Shown here one piece after another: positions 54,501 to 64,000 of a stretch of 64,000 nt of DNA. The notes beneath the pieces are model-generated. The model was given only the letters and a program-made list of their open reading frames with translations. It searched no databases and was not told the DNA's origin. Position numbers and translations under genes: made by a program. The stretch spans positions 1-64,000 of the forward strand of contig JBAIAA010001139.1 in NCBI GenBank assembly GCA_037893245.1, written 5' to 3'. Numbering within the stretch: the first letter of the stretch is position 1; each line of letters opens with the position of its first letter. Source of the stretch: Crossaster papposus (taxonomy: Eukaryota; Echinodermata; Asteroidea; Velatida; Solasteridae).

Positions 54501-57500
54501 TGCTATATTTACACAATCCCACCATTTCTTTCACCAAACGGCATCCGTTTTCAAAAGAAATTGTGGGGGCACATTTCATGCAAATGAGCTCGCGTAGAAA
54601 TTATCCTTACAATTAGGGTGGTGCACCCTATAGGGTGCACCTGCCTAATTCAAGTCCCATTGAAAACAGTGTAAAATCAACAATGTTCACGACCAAGTTT
54701 CTTGCACACCGACATCACTGGGGTTTCTCAAACATCAATCAGATTATTGTCTTGGTCTTTATCTTTCCATTTCTTTTCAATTTTTAGTAGGTTAGCCAAT
54801 TACATTTTTTAATATTCACACCAAAAGAAACACACCTCCCGAAAAGTGATACTTCCCGAGCCTGCAAGCAGCCATTTTACAAATGGCATCCCTCCACGTT
54901 CTAGGGCAATTAGGATCCATTTTTCAACCGTAATTTTGTCAAGTCTGCCCTCAGATTGAAGCTCAAAAACCAGGGAGTTGATCCTATGCTATATTTACAC
55001 AATCCCACCATTTCTTTCACCAAACGGCATCCGTTTTCAAAAGAAATTGTGGGGGCACATTTCATGCAAATGAGCTCGCGTAGAAATTATCCTTACAATT
55101 AGGGTGGTGCACCCTATAGGGTGCACCTGCCTAATTCAAGTCCCATTGAAAACAGTGTAAAATCAACAATGTTCACGACCAAGTTTCTTGCACACCGACA
55201 TCACTGGGGTTTCTCAAACAACAATCAGATTATTGTCTTGGTCTTTATCTTCCATTTCTTTTCAATTTTTAGTAGGTTAGCCAATTACATTTTTTAATAT
55301 TCACACCAAAAGAAACACACCTCCCGAAAAGTGATACTTCCCGAGCCTGCAAGCAGCCATTTTACAAATGGCATCCCTCCACGTTCTAGGGCAATTAGGA
55401 TCCATTTTTCAACCGTAATTTTGTCAAGTCTGCCCTCAGATTGAAGCTCAAAAACTAGGGAGTTGATCCTATGCTATATTTACACAATCCCACCATTTCT
55501 TTCACCAAACGGCATCCGTTTTCAAAAGAAATTGTGGGGGCACATTTCATGCAAATGAGCTCGCGTAGAAATTATCCTTACAATTAGGGTGGTGCACCCT
55601 ATAGGGTGCACCTGCCTAATTCAAGTCCCATTGAAAACAGTGTAAAATCAACAATGTTCACGACCAAGTTTCTTGCACACCGACATCACTGGGGTTTCTC
55701 AAACAACAATCAGATTATTGTCTTGGTCTTTATCTTTCATTTCTTTTCAATTTTTAGTAGGTTAGCCAATTACATTTTTTAATATTCACACCAAAAGAAA
55801 CACACCTCCCGAAAAGTGATACTTCCCGAGCCTGCAAGCAGCCATTTTACAAATGGCATCCCTCCACGTTCTAGGGCAATTAGGATCCATTTTTCAACCG
55901 TAATTTTGTCAAGTCTGCCCTCAGATTGAAGCTCAAAAACTAGGGAGTTGATCCTATGCTATATTTACACAATCCCACCATTTCTTTCACCAAACGGCAT
56001 CCGTTTTCAAAAGAAATTGTGGGGGCACATTTCATGCAAATGAGCTCGCGTAGAAATTATCCTTACAATTAGGGTGGTGCACCCTATAGGGTGCACCTGC
56101 CTAATTCAAGTCCCATTGAAAACAGTGTAAAATCAACAATGTTCACGACCAAGTTTCTTGCACACCGACATCACTGGGGTTTCTCAAACAACAATCAGAT
56201 TATTGTCTTGGTCTTTATCTTTCCATTTCTTTTCAATTTTTAGTAGGTTAGCCAATTACATTTTTTAATATTCACACCAAAAGAAACACACCTCCCGAAA
56301 AGTGATACTTCCCGAGCCTGCAAGCAGCCATTTTACAAATGGCATCCCTCCACGTTCTAGGGCAATTAGGATCCATTTTTCAACCGTAATTTTGTCAAGT
56401 CTGCCCTCAGATTGAAGCTCAAAAACCAGGGAGTTGATCCTATGCTATATTTACACAATCCCACCATTTCTTTCACCAAACGGCATCCGTTTTCAAAAGA
56501 AATTGTGGGGGCACATTTCATGCAAATGAGCTCGCGTAGAAATTATCCTTACAATTAGGGTGGTGCACCCTATAGGGTGCACCTGCCTAATTCAAGTCCC
56601 ATTGAAAACAGTGTAAAATCAACAATGTTCACGACCAAGTTTCTTGCACACCGACATCACTGGGGTTTCTCAAACAACAATCAGATTATTGTCTTGGTCT
56701 TTATCTTTCCATTTCTTTTCAATTTTTAGTAGGTTAGCCAATTACATTTTTTAATATTCACACCAAAAGAAACACACCTCCCGAAAAGTGATACTTCCCG
56801 AGCCTGCAAGCAGCCATTTTACAAATGGCATCCCTCCACGTTCTAGGGCAATTAGGATCCATTTTTCAACCGTAATTTTGTCAAGTCTGCCCTCAGATTG
56901 AAGCTCAAAAACTAGGGAGTTGATCCTATGCTATATTTACACAATCCCACCATTTCTTTCACCAAACGGCATCCGTTTTCAAAAGAAATTGTGGGGGCAC
57001 ATTTCATGCAAATGAGCTCGCGTAGAAATTATCCTTACAATTAGGGTGGTGCACCCTATAGGGTGCACCTGCCTAATTCAAGTCCCATTGAAAACAGTGT
57101 AAAATCAACAATGTTCACGACCAAGTTTCTTGCACACCGACATCACTGGGGTTTCTCAAACATCAATCAGATTATTGTCTTGGTCTTTATCTTTCCATTT
57201 CTTTTCAATTTTTAGTAGGTTAGCCAATTACATTTTTTAATATTCACACCAAAAGAAACACACCTCCCGAAAAGTGATACTTCCCGAGCCTGCAAGCAGC
57301 CATTTTACAAATGGCATCCCTCCACGTTCTAGGGCAATTAGGATCCATTTTTCAACCGTAATTTTGTCAAGTCTGCCCTCAGATTGAAGCTCAAAAACCA
57401 GGGAGTTGATCCTATGCTATATTTACACAATCCCACCATTTCTTTCACCAAACGGCATCCGTTTTCAAAAGAAATTGTGGGGGCACATTTCATGCAAATG

Positions 57501-60500
57501 AGCTCGCGTAGAAATTATCCTTACAATTAGGGTGGTGCACCCTATAGGGTGCACCTGCCTAATTCAAGTCCCATTGAAAACAGTGTAAAATCAACAATGT
57601 TCACGACCAAGTTTCTTGCACACCGACATCACTGGGGTTTCTCAAACAACAATCAGATTATTGTCTTGGTCTTTATCTTTCCATTTCTTTTCAATTTTTA
57701 GTAGGTTAGCCAATTACATTTTTTAATATTCACACCAAAAGAAACACACCTCCCGAAAAGTGATACTTCCCGAGCCTGCAAGCAGCCATTTTACAAATGG
57801 CATCCCTCCACGTTCTAGGGCAATTAGGATCCATTTTTCAACCGTAATTTTGTCAAGTCTGCCCTCAGATTGAAGCTCAAAAACCAGGGAGTTGATCCTA
57901 TGCTATATTTACACAATCCCACCATTTCTTTCACCAAACGGCATCCGTTTTCAAAAGAAATTGTGGGGGCACATTTCATGCAAATGAGCTCGCGTAGAAA
58001 TTATCCTTACAATTAGGGTGGTGCACCCTATAGGGTGCACCTGCCTAATTCAAGTCCCATTGAAAACAGTGTAAAATCAACAATGTTCACGACCAAGTTT
58101 CTTGCACACCGACATCACTGGGGTTTCTCAAACAACAATCAGATTATTGTCTTGGTCTTTATCTTTCATTTCTTTTCAATTTTTAGTAGGTTAGCCAATT
58201 ACATTTTTTAATATTCACACCAAAAGAAACACACCTCCCGAAAAGTGATACTTCCCGAGCCTGCAAGCAGCCATTTTACAAATGGCATCCCTCCACGTTC
58301 TAGGGCAATTAGGATCCATTTTTCAACCGTAATTTTGTCAAGTCTGCCCTCAGATTGAAGCTCAAAAACCAGGGAGTTGATCCTATGCTATATTTACACA
58401 ATCCCACCATTTCTTTCACCAAACGGCATCCGTTTTCAAAAGAAATTGTGGGGGCACATTTCATGCAAATGAGCTCGCGTAGAAATTATCCTTACAATTA
58501 GGGTGGTGCACCCTATAGGGTGCACCTGCCTAATTCAAGTCCCATTGAAAACAGTGTAAAATCAACAATGTTCACGACCAAGTTTCTTGCACACCGACAT
58601 CACTGGGGTTTCTCAAACAACAATCAGATTATTGTCTTGGTCTTTATCTTTCCATTTCTTTTCAATTTTTAGTAGGTTAGCCAATTACATTTTTTAATAT
58701 TCACACCAAAAGAAACACACCTCCCGAAAAGTGATACTTCCCGAGCCTGCAAGCAGCCATTTTACAAATGGCATCCCTCCACGTTCTAGGGCAATTAGGA
58801 TCCATTTTTCAACCGTAATTTTGTCAAGTCTGCCCTCAGATTGAAGCTCAAAAACCAGGGAGTTGATCCTATGCTATATTTACACAATCCCACCATTTCT
58901 TTCACCAAACGGCATCCGTTTTCAAAAGAAATTGTGGGGGCACATTTCATGCAAATGAGCTCGCGTAGAAATTATCCTTACAATTAGGGTGGTGCACCCT
59001 ATAGGGTGCACCTGCCTAATTCAAGTCCCATTGAAAACAGTGTAAAATCAACAATGTTCACGACCAAGTTTCTTGCACACCGACATCACTGGGGTTTCTC
59101 AAACAACAATCAGATTATTGTCTTGGTCTTTATCTTTCCATTTCTTTTCAATTTTTAGTAGGTTAGCCAATTACATTTTTTAATATTCACACCAAAAGAA
59201 ACACACCTCCCGAAAAGTGATACTTCCCGAGCCTGCAAGCAGCCATTTTACAAATGGCATCCCTCCACGTTCTAGGGCAATTAGGATCCATTTTTCAACC
59301 GTAATTTTGTCAAGTCTGCCCTCAGATTGAAGCTCAAAAACCAGGGAGTTGATCCTATGCTATATTTACACAATCCCACCATTTCTTTCACCAAACGGCA
59401 TCCGTTTTCAAAAGAAATTGTGGGGGCACATTTCATGCAAATGAGCTCGCGTAGAAATTATCCTTACAATTAGGGTGGTGCACCCTATAGGGTGCACCTG
59501 CCTAATTCAAGTCCCATTGAAAACAGTGTAAAATCAACAATGTTCACGACCAAGTTTCTTGCACACCGACATCACTGGGGTTTCTCAAACAACAATCAGA
59601 TTATTGTCTTGGTCTTTATCTTTCCATTTCTTTTCAATTTTTAGTAGGTTAGCCAATTACATTTTTTAATATTCACACCAAAAGAAACACACCTCCCGAA
59701 AAGTGATACTTCCCGAGCCTGCAAGCAGCCATTTTACAAATGGCATCCCTCCACGTTCTAGGGCAATTAGGATCCATTTTTCAACCGTAATTTTGTCAAG
59801 TCTGCCCTCAGATTGAAGCTCAAAAACTAGGGAGTTGATCCTATGCTATATTTACACAATCCCACCATTTCTTTCACCAAACGGCATCCGTTTTCAAAAG
59901 AAATTGTGGGGGCACATTTCATGCAAATGAGCTCGCGTAGAAATTATCCTTACAATTAGGGTGGTGCACCCTATAGGGTGCACCTGCCTAATTCAAGTCC
60001 CATTGAAAACAGTGTAAAATCAACAATGTTCACGACCAAGTTTCTTGCACACCGACATCACTGGGGTTTCTCAAACATCAATCAGATTATTGTCTTGGTC
60101 TTTATCTTTCCATTTCTTTTCAATTTTTAGTAGGTTAGCCAATTACATTTTTTAATATTCACACCAAAAGAAACACACCTCCCGAAAAGTGATACTTCCC
60201 GAGCCTGCAAGCAGCCATTTTACAAATGGCATCCCTCCACGTTCTAGGGCAATTAGGATCCATTTTTCAACCGTAATTTTGTCAAGTCTGCCCTCAGATT
60301 GAAGCTCAAAAACCAGGGAGTTGATCCTATGCTATATTTACACAATCCCACCATTTCTTTCACCAAACGGCATCCGTTTTCAAAAGAAATTGTGGGGGCA
60401 CATTTCATGCAAATGAGCTCGCGTAGAAATTATCCTTACAATTAGGGTGGTGCACCCTATAGGGTGCACCTGCCTAATTCAAGTCCCATTGAAAACAGTG

Positions 60501-63500
60501 TAAAATCAACAATGTTCACGACCAAGTTTCTTGCACACCGACATCACTGGGGTTTCTCAAACAACAATCAGATTATTGTCTTGGTCTTTATCTTTCCATT
60601 TCTTTTCAATTTTTAGTAGGTTAGCCAATTACATTTTTTAATATTCACACCAAAAGAAACACACCTCCCGAAAAGTGATACTTCCCGAGCCTGCAAGCAG
60701 CCATTTTACAAATGGCATCCCTCCACGTTCTAGGGCAATTAGGATCCATTTTTCAACCGTAATTTTGTCAAGTCTGCCCTCAGATTGAAGCTCAAAAACC
60801 AGGGAGTTGATCCTATGCTATATTTACACAATCCCACCATTTCTTTCACCAAACGGCATCCGTTTTCAAAAGAAATTGTGGGGGCACATTTCATGCAAAT
60901 GAGCTCGCGTAGAAATTATCCTTACAATTAGGGTGGTGCACCCTATAGGGTGCACCTGCCTAATTCAAGTCCCATTGAAAACAGTGTAAAATCAACAATG
61001 TTCACGACCAAGTTTCTTGCACACCGACATCACTGGGGTTTCTCAAACAACAATCAGATTATTGTCTTGGTCTTTATCTTTCCATTTCTTTTCAATTTTT
61101 AGTAGGTTAGCCAATTACATTTTTTAATATTCACACCAAAAGAAACACACCTCCCGAAAAGTGATACTTCCCGAGCCTGCAAGCAGCCATTTTACAAATG
61201 GCATCCCTCCACGTTCTAGGGCAATTAGGATCCATTTTTCAACCGTAATTTTGTCAAGTCTGCCCTCAGATTGAAGCTCAAAAACCAGGGAGTTGATCCT
61301 ATGCTATATTTACACAATCCCACCATTTCTTTCACCAAACGGCATCCGTTTTCAAAAGAAATTGTGGGGGCACATTTCATGCAAATGAGCTCGCGTAGAA
61401 ATTATCCTTACAATTAGGGTGGTGCACCCTATAGGGTGCACCTGCCTAATTCAAGTCCCATTGAAAACAGTGTAAAATCAACAATGTTCACGACCAAGTT
61501 TCTTGCACACCGACATCACTGGGGTTTCTCAAACAACAATCAGATTATTGTCTTGGTCTTTATCTTTCCATTTCTTTTCAATTTTTAGTAGGTTAGCCAA
61601 TTACATTTTTTAATATTCACACCAAAAGAAACACACCTCCCGAAAAGTGATACTTCCCGAGCCTGCAAGCAGCCATTTTACAAATGGCATCCCTCCACGT
61701 TCTAGGGCAATTAGGATCCATTTTTCAACCGTAATTTTGTCAAGTCTGCCCTCAGATTGAAGCTCAAAAACCAGGGAGTTGATCCTATGCTATATTTACA
61801 CAATCCCACCATTTCTTTCACCAAACGGCATCCGTTTTCAAAAGAAATTGTGGGGGCACATTTCATGCAAATGAGCTCGCGTAGAAATTATCCTTACAAT
61901 TAGGGTGGTGCACCCTATAGGGTGCACCTGCCTAATTCAAGTCCCATTGAAAACAGTGTAAAATCAACAATGTTCACGACCAAGTTTCTTGCACACCGAC
62001 ATCACTGGGGTTTCTCAAACAACAATCAGATTATTGTCTTGGTCTTTATCTTTCCATTTCTTTTCAATTTTTAGTAGGTTAGCCAATTACATTTTTTAAT
62101 ATTCACACCAAAAGAAACACACCTCCCGAAAAGTGATACTTCCCGAGCCTGCAAGCAGCCATTTTACAAATGGCATCCCTCCACGTTCTAGGGCAATTAG
62201 GATCCATTTTTCAACCGTAATTTTGTCAAGTCTGCCCTCAGATTGAAGCTCAAAAACCAGGGAGTTGATCCTATGCTATATTTACACAATCCCACCATTT
62301 CTTTCACCAAACGGCATCCGTTTTCAAAAGAAATTGTGGGGGCACATTTCATGCAAATGAGCTCGCGTAGAAATTATCCTTACAATTAGGGTGGTGCACC
62401 CTATAGGGTGCACCTGCCTAATTCAAGTCCCATTGAAAACAGTGTAAAATCAACAATGTTCACGACCAAGTTTCTTGCACACCGACATCACTGGGGTTTC
62501 TCAAACAACAATCAGATTATTGTCTTGGTCTTTATCTTCCATTTCTTTTCAATTTTTAGTAGGTTAGCCAATTACATTTTTTAATATTCACACCAAAAGA
62601 AACACACCTCCCGAAAAGTGATACTTCCCGAGCCTGCAAGCAGCCATTTTACAAATGGCATCCCTCCACGTTCTAGGGCAATTAGGATCCATTTTTCAAC
62701 CGTAATTTTGTCAAGTCTGCCCTCAGATTGAAGCTCAAAAACTAGGGAGTTGATCCTATGCTATATTTACACAATCCCACCATTTCTTTCACCAAACGGC
62801 ATCCGTTTTCAAAAGAAATTGTGGGGGCACATTTCATGCAAATGAGCTCGCGTAGAAATTATCCTTACAATTAGGGTGGTGCACCCTATAGGGTGCACCT
62901 GCCTAATTCAAGTCCCATTGAAAACAGTGTAAAATCAACAATGTTCACGACCAAGTTTCTTGCACACCGACATCACTGGGGTTTCTCAAACAACAATCAG
63001 ATTATTGTCTTGGTCTTTATCTTTCATTTCTTTTCAATTTTTAGTAGGTTAGCCAATTACATTTTTTAATATTCACACCAAAAGAAACACACCTCCCGAA
63101 AAGTGATACTTCCCGAGCCTGCAAGCAGCCATTTTACAAATGGCATCCCTCCACGTTCTAGGGCAATTATGATCCATTTTTCAACCGTAATTTTGTCAAG
63201 TCTGCCCTCAGATTGAAGCTCAAAAACTAGGGAGTTGATCCTATGCTATATTTACACAATCCCACCATTTCTTTCACCAAACGGCATCCGTTTTCAAAAG
63301 AAATTGTGGGGGCACATTTCATGCAAATGAGCTCGCGTAGAAATTATCCTTACAATTAGGGTGGTGCACCCTATAGGGTGCACCTGCCTAATTCAAGTCC
63401 CATTGAAAACAGTGTAAAATCAACAATGTTCACGACCAAGTTTCTTGCACACCGACATCACTGGGGTTTCTCAAACAACAATCAGATTATTGTCTTGGTC

Positions 63501-64000
63501 TTTATCTTTCCATTTCTTTTCAATTTTTAGTAGGTTAGCCAATTACATTTTTTAATATTCACACCAAAAGAAACACACCTCCCGAAAAGTGATACTTCCC
63601 GAGCCTGCAAGCAGCCATTTTACAAATGGCATCCCTCCACGTTCTAGGGCAATTAGGATCCATTTTTCAACCGTAATTTTGTCAAGTCTGCCCTCAGATT
63701 GAAGCTCAAAAACCAGGGAGTTGATCCTATGCTATATTTACACAATCCCACCATTTCTTTCACCAAACGGCATCCGTTTTCAAAAGAAATTGTGGGGGCA
63801 CATTTCATGCAAATGAGCTCGCGTAGAAATTATCCTTACAATTAGGGTGGTGCACCCTATAGGGTGCACCTGCCTAATTCAAGTCCCATTGAAAACAGTG
63901 TAAAATCAACAATGTTCACGACCAAGTTTCTTGCACACCGACATCACTGGGGTTTCTCAAACAACAATCAGATTATTGTCTTGGTCTTTATCTTTCCATT
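48536..64000. repeat. Segmental copy B (U101-U132) of the ~15-kb internal duplication
   Basis: Unit starts are 48536, 49022, 49508, 49993, 50478, 50964, 51450, 51935, 52420, 52906, 53392, 53878, 54364, 54850, 55335, 55820, 56306, 56792, 57278, 57764, 58249, 58735, 59221, 59707, 60193, 60679, 61165, 61651, 62137, 62622, 63107 and 63593 (partial). Types are CL CL CS TF CL CL CS TF TL CL TL CL TLc CS TF TL CL TLc CL CF CL CL CL TLc CL CL CL CL CS TF TL CL. Relative to copy A there is one extra CL unit near U123, and two units differ: U110 is CL where U60 is TF, and U126 is CL where U75 is CF. U105 has a private C to G at 50628. T372 markers are at 54735, 57163 and 60078. Confidence 0.85.

Larger units (their letters stand above)
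1..64000. repeat. Satellite DNA array, 485/486-bp unit, 131 full copies plus one partial
   Basis: The same sequence recurs head-to-tail from the first to the last base. Anchoring on TACTTCCCGAG gives unit starts at 1, 484, 968, 1453, 1940, 2425 and so on to 63593, the last unit being cut by the window edge. Spacing is 485 or 486 bp except 483 (U1), 484 (U2) and 487 (U4). The extra base in 486-bp units is always the same C insertion near unit position 404. Outside U1-U2 most units differ only at unit positions 122 and 401-404, so pairwise identity is mostly above 99%. GC is about 40%; there are 10 CpG per unit against roughly 19 expected from composition, a mild depletion. No unit is inverted and nothing is inserted. 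Such length and uniformity fit a young, strongly homogenised eukaryotic satellite. The family is not one I recognise; centromeric function is possible but not shown. Confidence 0.99.

Noticed and set aside
1-64000. CRISPR array or prokaryotic repeat region
   Set aside because: The unit is 485 bp with no unique spacers and no cas genes; adjacent units are contiguous and identical throughout.
1-64000. Ribosomal intergenic-spacer subrepeats or a tandem transposable element
   Set aside because: No rRNA gene interrupts 64 kb. No terminal repeats, target-site duplications or transposase/reverse-transcriptase coding sequence are visible in the unit.

Overview
The whole 64,000-base window is one uninterrupted head-to-tail satellite DNA array. 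I can phase 131 complete repeat units plus a 408-base partial unit at the right edge. The usual unit length is 485 or 486 bp, GC is about 40% (195 of 485 bases in the unit at 968-1452), and there are 10 CpG per unit. Every base belongs to the array: I see no unique flanking DNA, gene, transposon, RNA gene or CRISPR. This is typical of eukaryotic heterochromatin (centromeric, pericentromeric, subtelomeric or sex-chromosome satellite). I do not recognise the family and cannot name the species or chromosome position. Units are phased here on the T of TACTTCCCGAG, so unit 1 (U1) starts at base 1.

Units are almost identical outside U1 and U2. Nearly all variation sits at two diagnostic sites. Site A is unit position 122 (C or T, CCAGGG/CTAGGG). 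Site B is unit positions 401-404, with three alleles: F = CTTTCAT, S = CTTCCAT, L = CTTTCCAT (one base longer, giving 486-bp units). My tally over 132 units is 41 CF, 35 CL, 19 CS, 24 TL, 12 TF and one unit (U4) with an extra base at site A. A third marker, A to T at unit position 372 (written 'c', e.g. TLc), occurs in seven units, all TL.

These markers reveal hidden higher-order structure. U1-U2 (1-967) carry homopolymer-length errors and probably mark a contig end. U8-U17 is a 5-unit pattern present twice. U18-U25 is a 4-unit pattern present twice. U26-U48 is a 4-unit higher-order repeat, CF-CF-CS-TL (1,941 bp), with 3- and 5-unit variants. U88-U100 holds a 6-unit duplication (offset 2,910 bp) tagged by a shared substitution. 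U51-U81 (24261-39315) and U101-U132 (48536-64000) are two copies of one segment of about 15 kb, offset by 24,275-24,276 bp and then 24,762-24,763 bp after one extra unit.

Each unit carries a perfect 22-bp palindrome inside a 40-bp imperfect one (cruciform-capable), two short hairpins, an octamer ATGCAAAT, a pyrimidine tract ending in AG, and a BamHI site. The two longest open reading frames, both in the first 760 bases, exist only because of the indels in U1 and U2.
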